From positions 415,175-479,174 of the forward strand of contig NZ_JACAOR010000013.1 in assembly GCF_013386115.1 (NCBI RefSeq): DNA of 64,000 nucleotides, written 5' to 3'. Position numbers and translations under genes: made by a program. Below, in pieces: positions 33,213 to 41,390 of the stretch. The notes under the pieces were generated by a model. That model was not told the DNA's origin and searched no databases. It worked only from the letters and a program-made list of their open reading frames with translations. Origin of the DNA: Pseudomonas gingeri. Its GTDB lineage: Bacteria; Pseudomonadota; Gammaproteobacteria; Pseudomonadales; Pseudomonadaceae. The number at the start of each line of letters is the position of its first letter. Within the stretch, counting starts at the first letter, position 1.

Positions 33213-34970
33213 ATGCGCGACGAGCAAGCCCTGACCTTCAGTACCCACGATGGCGTCGAACTGTTTTATCGTCACTGGCCGGCCAGCGCGCCCGTCGCCG
33301 GCGAGCCGCGCAAGGCGATCCTGCTGTTCCACCGGGGCCATGAGCACTCCGGGCGCATCGCCCACCTGGTGGATGAACTGAACCTGCCGGAGTTCGATTT
33401 CTTCGCCTGGGACGCCCGTGGCCACGGCCAGTCGCCGGGCGCACGGGGCGACAGCCCGAGCTTCGCCACCAGCGCGCGAGACGTACAGACCTTCTGCGAT
33501 CACCTCGGCGCCACGTTCAATATCGCCGAGGAAAATATCGCCGTGGTCGCCCAGAGCGTCGGCGCGGTGATCGTCGCCACCTGGGTGCACGACTACGCGC
33601 CGAGGATCCGTGCCCTGGTGCTGGCCTCGCCGGCCTTCAAGGTCAAGCTCTACGTGCCTTTCGCCCGCCCGGGCCTGGCCCTGATGCGGCGCTTTCGCGG
33701 CAACTTTTTCGTCAACAGCTACGTCAAGGCCAAGTTCCTCAGCCATGACCCGGAACGCGTTGCCTCCTATGACAGCGATCCGCTGATCACCAAAGCCATT
33801 TCGGTGAATGTCCTGCTCGGACTCTACGAGGCCGCCGACCGGGTGGTCGCCGATGCCAATGCGATCCAGGTGCCGACCCAGTTGCTGATCTCCGGCGCCG
33901 ACTTCGTCGTCCACCGCAAACCCCAGGAGCAATTCTTCCAGCGCCTGGGCAGCCTGAAAAAGGAACTGCACATACTGCCGGGGTTCTTCCACGACACCCT
34001 CGGCGAGCGCGACCGCCACCTGGCCGTCAGCCGGGCCAGGCGCTTCATCGAGCAGAACTTCCTTTCGCCGGTCAATCGCCCGGCCCTGCTCGACGCCGAC
34101 CGCATCGGCGATACCTGCGCCGAATCCGAGGCCCTGGCCGCGCCCCTGCCGCACAACTCGCCACGCGATCTCTACTGGCGCCTGACCCGCGCCAGCATGG
34201 GCCTGGGCAGCAAGCTGTCGGCCGGGGTCAAGCTCGGCTTCGACACCGGTTTCGACTCCGGCAGTACCCTGGACTACGTCTACCGCAACACCCCCACCGG
34301 GCATACCGCCCTGGGCCGGATGATCGACCGGAACTACCTGAATTCGATCGGCTGGCGCGGTATCCGCCAGCGCAAGCTGCATGTCGAGGAACTGTTGCGC
34401 CTGGCCATGGCCCAGCTGCGCGAGCAGGGTCGCGAAGTGCGCATCGTCGATATCGCCGCCGGCCACGGGCGCTATATCCTCGAAGCCCTGCAAGGGGTCG
34501 AGCCGCTGCCGGAATCGATCCTGCTGCGCGACTACAGCGATATCAACGTGCGTGACGGCAGCGCGCTGATCGTCGAAAAGGGTCTGGAAAATATCGCCCG
34601 CTTCGTCAAGGGCGACGCCTTTGACCGCGCCGACCTGGCCGCGCTGGACCCCAAGCCGAGCCTGGCGGTGGTGTCCGGCCTGTACGAGTTGTTCGCCGAC
34701 AACGGCATGGTCGGCAATTCCCTGGCCGGGCTGGCCGAGGCCTGCGAGCCGGGTGCCTACCTGGTCTACACCGGGCAGCCGTGGCACCCGCAGCTGGAAC
34801 TGATCGCCCGGGCGCTGACCAGTCACCGCCAGGGCCAGGCCTGGGTCATGCGCCGGCGCAGCCAGGCGGAAATGGACCAGTTGGTGGAAGCCGCCGGGTT
34901 CCGCAAGATCACCCAGCGGGTCGATGAATGGGGGATCTTCAGCGTATCCCTGGCACAACGGGTGCAATGA
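33213..34970 (+). CDS. Alpha/beta-hydrolase fused to a SAM-dependent methyltransferase (YnbC-like)
   Basis: The 585-residue protein has a monoglyceride-lipase-like hydrolase (residues 1-290) and a methyltransferase (about 370-585). Hydrolase landmarks are LFHRGHEHSGR, WDARGHGQS, the nucleophile elbow AQSVGA (Ala replaces the first Gly), SGADFVVH and GFFHD with the catalytic His. The SAM site is VRIVDIAAGHGRYILEAL. It may cut an acyl chain or ester from a lipid and methylate the head group. AAGGA precedes the ATG. Its stop overlaps the next start. The same fusion occurs in E. coli ynbC as I recall. Confidence 0.85.
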   Translation: MRDEQALTFSTHDGVELFYRHWPASAPVAGEPRKAILLFHRGHEHSGRIAHLVDELNLPEFDFFAWDARGHGQSPGARGDSPSFATSARDVQTFCDHLGATFNIAEENIAVVAQSVGAVIVATWVHDYAPRIRALVLASPAFKVKLYVPFARPGLALMRRFRGNFFVNSYVKAKFLSHDPERVASYDSDPLITKAISVNVLLGLYEAADRVVADANAIQVPTQLLISGADFVVHRKPQEQFFQRLGSLKKELHILPGFFHDTLGERDRHLAVSRARRFIEQNFLSPVNRPALLDADRIGDTCAESEALAAPLPHNSPRDLYWRLTRASMGLGSKLSAGVKLGFDTGFDSGSTLDYVYRNTPTGHTALGRMIDRNYLNSIGWRGIRQRKLHVEELLRLAMAQLREQGREVRIVDIAAGHGRYILEALQGVEPLPESILLRDYSDINVRDGSALIVEKGLENIARFVKGDAFDRADLAALDPKPSLAVVSGLYELFADNGMVGNSLAGLAEACEPGAYLVYTGQPWHPQLELIARALTSHRQGQAWVMRRRSQAEMDQLVEAAGFRKITQRVDEWGIFSVSLAQRVQ

Positions 34971-36328
34971 TGGGCGCCACCGCGCGCGAAGCCGGCCTGC
35001 TGAAGCGGGCCGTGCTCTGGCTGCTCCTGCTGGCGCCGTTGTTCTTCGCCAGCTACGGCTTTGCCACCTGGTACACCAGCCAGCGCAGCGATGTCGGCAG
35101 CTATGTGTTCGACTGGGAAAGCCACATGCCGTTCTGGGCCTGGACCATCGTGCCCTACTGGTCCATCGACCTGCTGTACGGCCTGTCGCTGCTGCTGCCC
35201 ACGAGCAAGCGCGAACTCGACCGGCACGCCCTGCGCCTGCTCACGGCCCAGGTCATCGCCGTCTCCTGCTTCCTGCTCTGGCCGCTGACCTTCACCTTCG
35301 CCCGGCCGCCGCTGGACGGCGTGTTCGGCTGGCTGTTCGCGGTACTGGCGGGCTTCGACAAACCCTTCAACCAGGCGCCGTCGCTGCATATCGCGCTGCT
35401 GGTGATCCTGTGGGTCATGTACCGCCGGCATTTCGCCGGGGCCGGGCGCTGGCTGGTGCATGGCTGGTTCGCCCTGATCGGCGTGTCGGTGCTGACCACT
35501 TATCAACACCACTTTATCGATGTGCCCACCGGCGCCCTGGCCGGCTGGTTGTGCGTCTGGCTATGGCCGGACGATCGTTCCAGCCCCCTGGCCGTGGCGC
35601 GGCTGGCCCGTGACGGCAAACGCTTCAGCCTGGCCGTGCGCTATGGCCTGGGAGCGGTGCTGCTGGCTATCGCCGCCTTCGGCTTCGCCGGTGTCGCGTT
35701 GTGGCTGCTGTGGCCGGCGCTGGCCCTCGGGCTGGTGGCGCTCAACTACGCGCTGCTCGGTGCCCAGGGCTTCCAGAAGCGCGCCGACGGCAGCCTGAGT
35801 CCCGCCGCCCGCTGGTTGTTCGCTCCGTACCGGGCCGGCGCCTGGATCAACTCGCGGCTGTGGACAAGATCCCATCCACAACCCGACCAGGTTGTGGATA
35901 ACCTCTGGCTGGGCCGCCTGCCGAGCCGCCGCGAGCTGCGGGCCGGTCCGTTCAGGGCCATTGTCGACCTGTGCGCGGAGCTGCCGCTGGCCGCGCAAGA
36001 CCGGGCCTACCAGAGCATCCCGGTACTGGACCTGATCGCCCCGTCCGCCGAGCAATGCCGGCAAGCCGCGCTGAGTATCGAAGCGTTGCGCCAGCACGGG
36101 CCGCTGCTGGTCTGCTGCGCCCTGGGCTATTCACGCAGTGCCACGGCGCTGGCGGCCTGGCTGCTGCACAGCGGCCGGGCGGCAGAGATCGATGGCGCCC
36201 TGGCGCTGATCCGCGCGGCGCGTCCCGGCGTGGTCCTGCATCCGCAACATCGCCAGGCGCTGGAAGCCATGATCCACCTGGCGCCCGAGCCGGCGCCCGG
36301 CAGCCTGGGGGTCGCCGATGTCCGCTGA
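34967..36328 (+). CDS. PAP2 phosphatase fused to a dual-specificity (PTP-like) phosphatase (YnbD-like)
   Basis: The 453-residue membrane protein has an N-terminal PAP2-type lipid phosphatase with about six helices (KRELDRHALR, APSLHIALLVILW, HHFIDVPTGALAGW) and, from about residue 310, a cytoplasmic Cys phosphatase with the signature VCCALGYSRSATALAAWLL. The C-x5-R loop is intact, but the usual His before the Cys is Cys. Such DSPs include PTPMT1, which removes phosphate from phosphatidylglycerol phosphate. The ATG overlaps the previous stop (ATGATG; start may also be 34970). Confidence 0.85.
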   Translation: MMGATAREAGLLKRAVLWLLLLAPLFFASYGFATWYTSQRSDVGSYVFDWESHMPFWAWTIVPYWSIDLLYGLSLLLPTSKRELDRHALRLLTAQVIAVSCFLLWPLTFTFARPPLDGVFGWLFAVLAGFDKPFNQAPSLHIALLVILWVMYRRHFAGAGRWLVHGWFALIGVSVLTTYQHHFIDVPTGALAGWLCVWLWPDDRSSPLAVARLARDGKRFSLAVRYGLGAVLLAIAAFGFAGVALWLLWPALALGLVALNYALLGAQGFQKRADGSLSPAARWLFAPYRAGAWINSRLWTRSHPQPDQVVDNLWLGRLPSRRELRAGPFRAIVDLCAELPLAAQDRAYQSIPVLDLIAPSAEQCRQAALSIEALRQHGPLLVCCALGYSRSATALAAWLLHSGRAAEIDGALALIRAARPGVVLHPQHRQALEAMIHLAPEPAPGSLGVADVR

Positions 36329-36773
36329 CATGCCGCTGCAAGTGGTCGCCAGCCTGCTGCGCCGCGGCCGCTCGCTGGATCAGTTATCCACAGGGCTGAC
36401 GGTCCTCGGCGTGCTGTCGGGACTGGCGCCGCTGCTGATCGGCACCCTCAGCTCCTGGTGCCTGCTGCTCAGCGCCTGGCTGGTGCTGACCGGCCTGCTG
36501 CAAAAATACTGGGCCTTGCGTGTCGCCTTCGATGCCGACCTGTTCCAGCTGATGGCCGGGGAACCCAGCGGCCTGGGCGACCGGACCGAGGCGCTGGACC
36601 AGGCGCTGCACGACCTCGGCCTGCAACCACGGCACACGCCCGCACGGCCCTGGGCCGAGCGCAGCCGTGGAGCGCTGGGTCTGCTCAAGCGCCAGGCACT
36701 GCTGCTGATAGTGCAAATTTCCCTGCCACTGATCGTCATTCTGGCCAGCCCCTGGCTGCCCTTCGCCAGATAA
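36318..36773 (+). CDS. Small membrane protein of the accessory lipid operon
   Basis: The 151-residue product has two adjacent membrane helices (about 25-65, LTVLGVLSGLAPLLIGT and WCLLLSAWLVLTGLL) and a third near the C-terminus (LLLIVQISLPLIVILASPWL), with a polar loop between. The start overlaps the phosphatase gene by 11 bases and the stop is nine bases before the acyltransferase, so it belongs to the operon. I do not recognise a family; it may be a partner or scaffold for the lipid enzymes. Confidence 0.7.
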   Translation: MSADMPLQVVASLLRRGRSLDQLSTGLTVLGVLSGLAPLLIGTLSSWCLLLSAWLVLTGLLQKYWALRVAFDADLFQLMAGEPSGLGDRTEALDQALHDLGLQPRHTPARPWAERSRGALGLLKRQALLLIVQISLPLIVILASPWLPFAR

Positions 36774-36782
36774 GGAATCGTC

Positions 36783-37403
36783 ATGTTCGAACCCGTGGTT
36801 GCCACCCTGATCACTTCCGGCGCCCGCCTCGTCACTGGCGCCCGTAGCCTGTGGATAGGTTCCGGGCCCGATCCGGTGCAGCGGATCTACTTCGCCAACC
36901 ACAGCAGCCACGGCGACTTCGTGCTGCTCTGGGCCTCGTTGCCGCCGGCGCTGCGCAAGCTGACGCGGCCGGTCGCCGGCGCCGACTACTGGAACAGGAG
37001 CGCGTTGCGCCGCTACATCATCCGGCGGGTGTTCAACGGCGTGCTGATCGACCGCGAGCGCAAGGAGCCTGGGGATAACCCGCTGCAACCGATGCTCGAC
37101 GCGCTGGAACAAGGCCATTCTCTGATCATCTTTCCCGAGGGCACGCGCAACCAGGAAGACGGCCTGCTGCCGTTCAAGAGCGGGATCTTCCACCTGGCGC
37201 GAACTTATCCACAGGCGCAACTGATCCCTGTATGGATCGCCAACCTCAATCGGGTCATGCCCAAGGGCCGGGTATTGCCCCTGCCGCTGTTATGCACCAC
37301 CAGCTTCGGTGCGCCGCTGCGGCTCGAAGAAGACGAAAGCAAAGAACACTTCCTGCAACGCAGCCGCGATGCGCTGCTGGCCCTGGCACCGGAGCAACAC
37401 TGA
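36783..37403 (+). CDS. 1-acyl-glycerol-3-phosphate acyltransferase-like protein (PlsC family)
   Basis: The 206-residue protein has the acyltransferase H-x4-D motif (FANHSSHGDFVLLW, about residue 40), the glycerol-phosphate binding motif FPEGTRN near 118 and LIPVWIANLNRV. It would add an acyl chain to lysophosphatidate or a related lysolipid. The main plsC gene lies elsewhere in Pseudomonas, so this copy likely serves the product of this operon, perhaps re-acylating a lysolipid made by the hydrolase fusion. Only one base lies between its stop and the next ATG. Confidence 0.85.
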   Translation: MFEPVVATLITSGARLVTGARSLWIGSGPDPVQRIYFANHSSHGDFVLLWASLPPALRKLTRPVAGADYWNRSALRRYIIRRVFNGVLIDRERKEPGDNPLQPMLDALEQGHSLIIFPEGTRNQEDGLLPFKSGIFHLARTYPQAQLIPVWIANLNRVMPKGRVLPLPLLCTTSFGAPLRLEEDESKEHFLQRSRDALLALAPEQH

Positions 37404-37404
37404 A

Positions 37405-38337
37405 ATGGATAGGCAGACCCTGATGTTGTTCGCCGGGATCGGCATGATCCTGGTCCTGGCTTCGCTGATCGGCTTCGTTCTGCAGTGGCGGACCCGCGGT
37501 ACGCCGAACGCGGTGATCGACAACCTCAACGCCCGGATCAACGCCTGGTGGGTGATGGTGCTGGTGATCGGCGTGGCCTTCTGGCTCGGCACCGGCGCGG
37601 TGATCCTGCTGTTCTATGCGGTGTCGTTCTACGCCCTGCGCGAGTTCCTGACCCTGACGCCGACTCGCCGCAGCGACTACCCGGCACTGGTGGCGGCGTT
37701 CTACCTGGCCCTGCCGCTGCAGTACCTGCTGATCTATTCCGACTGGTACGGGCTGTTCTCGATCTTCATCCCGGTCTACGTGTTCCTGCTGCTGCCGATC
37801 CTCGCCTCGCTGGGCGGCGACAGCACGCACTTCCTGGAGCGGGCCTCGAAGGTGCAGTGGGGCCTGATGATCGCGGTGTTCTGCGTATCGTTCGTGCCAG
37901 CGCTGCTGACCCTGGACATTGCCGGCTACGAGGGCCGCAACCTGCTGCTGATCGCCTACCTGGTGATCGTGGTGCAACTGTCGGACGTGCTCCAGTACGT
38001 CTGCGGCAAGCTGTTCGGCAAACGCAAGATCGCCCCCAACCTGTCGCCCTCGAAAACCGTCGAGGGCTTTGTCGGCGGCATCGCCCTGGCCTCGCTGATC
38101 GGCGGCGCGCTGTTCTGGATCACCCCGTTCAACCCCTGGCAGGCGGTGCTGATCGCGTTGCTGATCAACCTGCTGGGCTTTGCCGGCGGCATTGTCATGT
38201 CGGCGATCAAGCGCGACCGCGGGGTCAAGGACTGGGGCCACATGATCGAAGGCCATGGCGGCATGCTCGACCGGCTCGACTCGGTGTGCTTCGCCGCGCC
38301 GATCTTTTTCCATCTGGTACGTTACTGGTGGACCTGA
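37405..38337 (+). CDS. Phosphatidate cytidylyltransferase paralog (CdsA family, YnbB-like)
   Basis: The 310-residue polytopic protein makes CDP-diacylglycerol from CTP and phosphatidate. It ends with the full CDS signature SAIKRDRGVKDWGHMIEGHGGMLDRLD-like segment at about residues 265-290 and has GKLFGKRKIAPNLSPSKTVEGFVGG before it. GGAG is ten bases before the ATG at 37405. The housekeeping cdsA is expected between uppS and dxr, so this is a second enzyme that could feed the CDP-alcohol transferase at the operon start. It is the last gene of the operon. Confidence 0.9.
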   Translation: MDRQTLMLFAGIGMILVLASLIGFVLQWRTRGTPNAVIDNLNARINAWWVMVLVIGVAFWLGTGAVILLFYAVSFYALREFLTLTPTRRSDYPALVAAFYLALPLQYLLIYSDWYGLFSIFIPVYVFLLLPILASLGGDSTHFLERASKVQWGLMIAVFCVSFVPALLTLDIAGYEGRNLLLIAYLVIVVQLSDVLQYVCGKLFGKRKIAPNLSPSKTVEGFVGGIALASLIGGALFWITPFNPWQAVLIALLINLLGFAGGIVMSAIKRDRGVKDWGHMIEGHGGMLDRLDSVCFAAPIFFHLVRYWWT

Positions 38338-38529
38338 AGGAGCGGGGCTTGTCGGGACACCGCACCGCCGTGTTCCCGGCAAGCCAGGCTCCTTGTTCAC
38401 CTTGATGGACAGACATTGAACCTGCCACCAGGGTGACTGCCTGGCCGCTTGACCGGCCCTGTTCAATACGCTCATATTATACTGATAATATTTTACTCCC
38501 TTCGCCCCAGGACTTGCAGGAGAACAGCC

Positions 38530-39930
38530 ATGAGCAGCTACGACGTGATCATCATCGGCGGTGGACCAGGCGGTTACAACGCGGCCATTCGTGCCGGCCA
38601 GCTGGGCCTGAAGGCCGCCTGCATCGAGGGTCGGGAAACCCTCGGCGGCACTTGCCTGAACGTCGGCTGCATGCCGTCCAAGGCCTTGCTGCACGCTTCC
38701 GAGCTGTATGAGGCGGCCACCGGCGGCGAATTCGCCAACCTCGGGATCGAGGTGACGCCAAGCCTCAACCTGGCGCAGATGATGAAACAGAAGGATGACA
38801 GCGTTGCCGGGTTGACGAAGGGCATCGAGTACCTGTTCCGCAAGAACAAGGTCGAGTGGATCAAGGGCTGGGGCCGCATCACCGGACCGGGCCAGGTCGA
38901 AGTGACCGACGCCAGCGGGCAGAAGACGGCACTGCAGGCCAAGGACATCGTCATCGCCAGCGGTTCCGAACCGACGCCATTGCCCGGCGTGGAGATCGAC
39001 AACCAGCGCATTCTCGATTCGACCGGCGCCCTGTCGTTGCCGCAAGTGCCCCGGCGCCTGGTGGTCATCGGCGCCGGGGTGATCGGCCTGGAGCTCGGCT
39101 CGGTGTGGCGACGGCTGGGCAGCCAGGTCACGGTGGTCGAATACCTCGACCGTATCTGTCCCGGGGTCGACGCCGAAGCCGGCAAGACCTTGCAACGCGC
39201 CCTCGCCAAGCAGGGGATCGACTTCAAGCTGGGGACCAAGGTGACCAGCGCCACGACGTCCGCCGATGCCGTGCAACTGCGGCTCGAACCGGCGGCAGGC
39301 GGCACAGCCGAGCTGATCGAGGCCGACTACGTGCTGGTGGCGATCGGTCGTCGCCCCTTCACCCGCGGCCTCGGCCTGGAAAATGTCGGCCTGGCCACCG
39401 ACTCGCGCGGCCTGCTCGCCAACCACGGGCACCGTACCGAGGCCACCGGGATCTGGGTGATCGGCGATGTCACCTCGGGCCCGATGCTCGCCCACAAGGC
39501 CGAAGACGAGGCCATGGCCTGTATCGAACAGATCGTCGGCAAGGCCGGCGAGGTCAATTACGCGCTGATCCCCAGCGTGATCTACACCCGTCCGGAACTG
39601 GCGAGCGTCGGCAAGACCGAGGAACAACTCAAGGCCGAAGGTCGTGTCTACAAGGTCGGCAAGTTTCCCTTCAGCGCCAACAGCCGGGCCAAGATCAACC
39701 ACGAGACCGAAGGCTTCGCCAAGGTCCTGGCCGATGCCCAGACCGACGAGGTCCTCGGCGTGCATCTCGTAGGACCGAGCGTCAGTGAAATGATCGGCGA
39801 ATACTGCGTGGCCATGGAATTCTCGGCTTCCGCCGAGGACATCGCCCTGACCTGCCACCCCCACCCGACGCGCTCCGAGGCGTTGCGCCAGGCGGCGATG
39901 AATGTGGAAGGGCTGGCGACGCAGATCTAG
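38530..39930 (+). CDS. lpd3: Dihydrolipoyl dehydrogenase (Lpd3 type)
   Basis: The 466-residue flavoprotein reoxidises dihydrolipoamide with NAD+. Motifs are the FAD Rossmann IIIGGGPGGYNAAIRAGQLG, the redox disulfide GGTCLNVGCMPSKALLHASE, the NAD-binding VIGAGVIGLELGSVW, IGDVTSGPMLAHKAEDE and the C-terminal CHPHPTRSEAL with the catalytic His. The length equals that of P. putida LPD-3 as I recall it. It is not beside E1/E2 genes, which is usual for lpd3. AGGAG precedes the start; an AT-rich promoter region (near 38472-38500) lies upstream. Its stop overlaps the convergent Lrp gene by four bases. Confidence 0.9.
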   Translation: MSSYDVIIIGGGPGGYNAAIRAGQLGLKAACIEGRETLGGTCLNVGCMPSKALLHASELYEAATGGEFANLGIEVTPSLNLAQMMKQKDDSVAGLTKGIEYLFRKNKVEWIKGWGRITGPGQVEVTDASGQKTALQAKDIVIASGSEPTPLPGVEIDNQRILDSTGALSLPQVPRRLVVIGAGVIGLELGSVWRRLGSQVTVVEYLDRICPGVDAEAGKTLQRALAKQGIDFKLGTKVTSATTSADAVQLRLEPAAGGTAELIEADYVLVAIGRRPFTRGLGLENVGLATDSRGLLANHGHRTEATGIWVIGDVTSGPMLAHKAEDEAMACIEQIVGKAGEVNYALIPSVIYTRPELASVGKTEEQLKAEGRVYKVGKFPFSANSRAKINHETEGFAKVLADAQTDEVLGVHLVGPSVSEMIGEYCVAMEFSASAEDIALTCHPHPTRSEALRQAAMNVEGLATQI

Positions 39931-40409
39931 TCGGGCAGATGATCCAGCGGCAGCGGTCCGGGCGTCTTCACCGCCTGGATCGCAAAGTTGCTGCGGATAT
40001 CCCGTACCCCCGGCAACCTCAGCAACTCACCGGTGAGAAAGCGCTCGTAGGCGCGCAGGTCGGGGACCACCACCTGCAGCAGGAAGTCCGACTCGCCCGA
40101 CACGAGGAATGCCGAGATCACCTGCGGCAAGGCCGTGACCGCCAGGCGGAAGGCCTCGGCGTCGGCTTCATGGTGCCGCTCGACCTTGACCCCGACAAAC
40201 ACCGTCAACCCCAGGCCGACTTCATCGCGGTCGAGGTTCACCTGGTAGCCCCGGATCACTCCCGCCTCTTCGAGCATGCGCACCCGCCGCAGGCACGGTG
40301 ATGCCGACAGGCCGATCTGGTCCGCCAGCTCGACATTGCTCAGGCGACCGTCCCGTTGCAGTGCGGCGAGAATCTTGCGGTCGTAGGCATCGAGTTTTAT
40401 TTTTGGCAT
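39927..40409 (-). CDS. Lrp/AsnC family transcriptional regulator
   Basis: The 160-residue protein has an N-terminal winged helix-turn-helix (LDAYDRKILAALQRDGRLSNVELADQIGLSASPCLRRVRMLEEAGVI) and a C-terminal RAM ligand-binding domain (FVGVKVERH, ALPQVISAFLVSGESDFLLQVVVPDLRAYERFL). It senses an amino acid and is divergent from the LysE-type exporter gene (about 150 bases between), the usual pairing for Lrp-controlled exporters. It is therefore a likely regulator of that exporter. Confidence 0.88.
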   Translation of the reverse strand: MPKIKLDAYDRKILAALQRDGRLSNVELADQIGLSASPCLRRVRMLEEAGVIRGYQVNLDRDEVGLGLTVFVGVKVERHHEADAEAFRLAVTALPQVISAFLVSGESDFLLQVVVPDLRAYERFLTGELLRLPGVRDIRSNFAIQAVKTPGPLPLDHLPD

Positions 40410-40560
40410 ATCCGACTACCCCTGTCGTCATGATTGGCATGAAGTGCCAAGTCTAAGGCTTTAACGGGTCGAATACGCAAGCACCTGCCCCGCTCTTCCA
40501 GCATAGACTTTTCCCTGGTTTCCCCTCGGGCTTTTACCCTGACCTCGGAGAATGGCAACG

Positions 40561-41187
40561 ATGCTCCTCTACCTGCTCGCGCTGGCGATGATCTATCTGC
40601 TTCCCGGCCCTGACATGATCCTGCTGCTGCAAACCGGCGCCCGCCACGGACGCACCCTGGCCCTGACCACCGCGCTGGGCCTGGGCATGGCCCGCGCCTG
40701 CCATGTCGGCCTGGCCGCACTGGGCCTGGCGGCGCTGTTCAAGACCGCGCCCTGGACTTTCGATACGGTGCGCCTGGCCGGGGCCGCCTACCTGCTATGG
40801 ATCGGCGTACGCATGCTGCGTCCCGGAACCCTGACCGCGCTGGGCACCGATACCGAAGGCGAGCGAGCGAACCGGCTGGGCTGGCGCGGGGCGTTGCGCC
40901 AGGGGCTGCTGACCAATCTGCTGAATCCCAAGGCGCTGCTGTTCTGTTCCGTGCTGCTGCCGCAATTCATCGACCCCCGGGCAGGGGCGGTCGGCACCCA
41001 GTTTCTCGGGCTCGGCGTGACGCTGGTGCTGGTCGGCCTGCTGTTCGACAGCTGCTATGCCCTGGCGGGAGCCTGGATCGGTCGCTGGCTGGATAACAGT
41101 CCTCGGGCCCAGCGCCTGCAACAATGGCTGTTCGGCGGCTTGCTGATCGGTTTCGCCGCCCGCCTCGCCTTTATCCAGCAGGCCTGA
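40561..41187 (+). CDS. LysE/RhtB family amino-acid exporter
   Basis: The 208-residue inner-membrane protein has six helices and family motifs PGPDMILLLQTGARHGRTLALTTALGLGMA and QGLLTNLLNPKALLFCSVLLPQF. The ATG at 40561 is chosen because GGAG (40547-40550) is ten bases upstream; an in-frame ATG at 40552 is only one base from it. It exports an amino acid; the divergent Lrp-type regulator is the probable controller. A terminator follows at 41311. Confidence 0.88.
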   Translation: MLLYLLALAMIYLLPGPDMILLLQTGARHGRTLALTTALGLGMARACHVGLAALGLAALFKTAPWTFDTVRLAGAAYLLWIGVRMLRPGTLTALGTDTEGERANRLGWRGALRQGLLTNLLNPKALLFCSVLLPQFIDPRAGAVGTQFLGLGVTLVLVGLLFDSCYALAGAWIGRWLDNSPRAQRLQQWLFGGLLIGFAARLAFIQQA

Positions 41188-41192
41188 CCGCC

Positions 41193-41281
41193 CCTGTAGG
41201 AGCCGGCTTGCTGGCGATAAGGCCTTCGTGCCGTGCGCCGCCGTATAGGCCGCCGTCGCCAGCAAGCCAGCTCCCACGGCA
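41193..41281. repeat. REPIN after the LysE-type gene
   Basis: TGTAGGAGCCGGCTTGCTGGCGAT near 41195 faces CGCCAGCAAGCCAGCTCCCAC ending near 41279. This is the GCCGGC subtype, with one arm starting TAGGAGC instead of GGGAGC. Confidence 0.7.
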
Positions 41282-41310
41282 CGGCTCCACCGAGGATGCA
41301 CCAGAGCGCA

Positions 41311-41351
41311 AAAGAAACGCCGTTAGCAGGTGAGCCGACGGCGTTTTTCTT
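41311..41351 (+). terminator. Probable rho-independent terminator before the ProA-like gene
   Basis: AAACGCCG pairs with CGGCGTTT across a 16-base loop and is followed by TTTTCTT. It lies after the REPIN downstream of the LysE-type gene and 40 bases before the next start, so it insulates the two. Confidence 0.65.
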
Positions 41352-41390
41352 ATACATTTTGCCCTTCCTTTCCTGACTAGTTTGCGAACC

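Noticed and set aside
38338..38529. Hairpin candidates between the lipid operon and lpd3
   Set aside because: Only short imperfect stems without a clear T-run were seen; the AT-rich stretch near 38472-38500 is better read as a promoter region.
37255..39864. Very long minus-strand open frame opposite the CdsA-like and lpd3 genes
   Set aside because: It spans two genes and the gap between them in antisense, has a low-complexity His/Gln/Arg-rich translation and no ribosome site.
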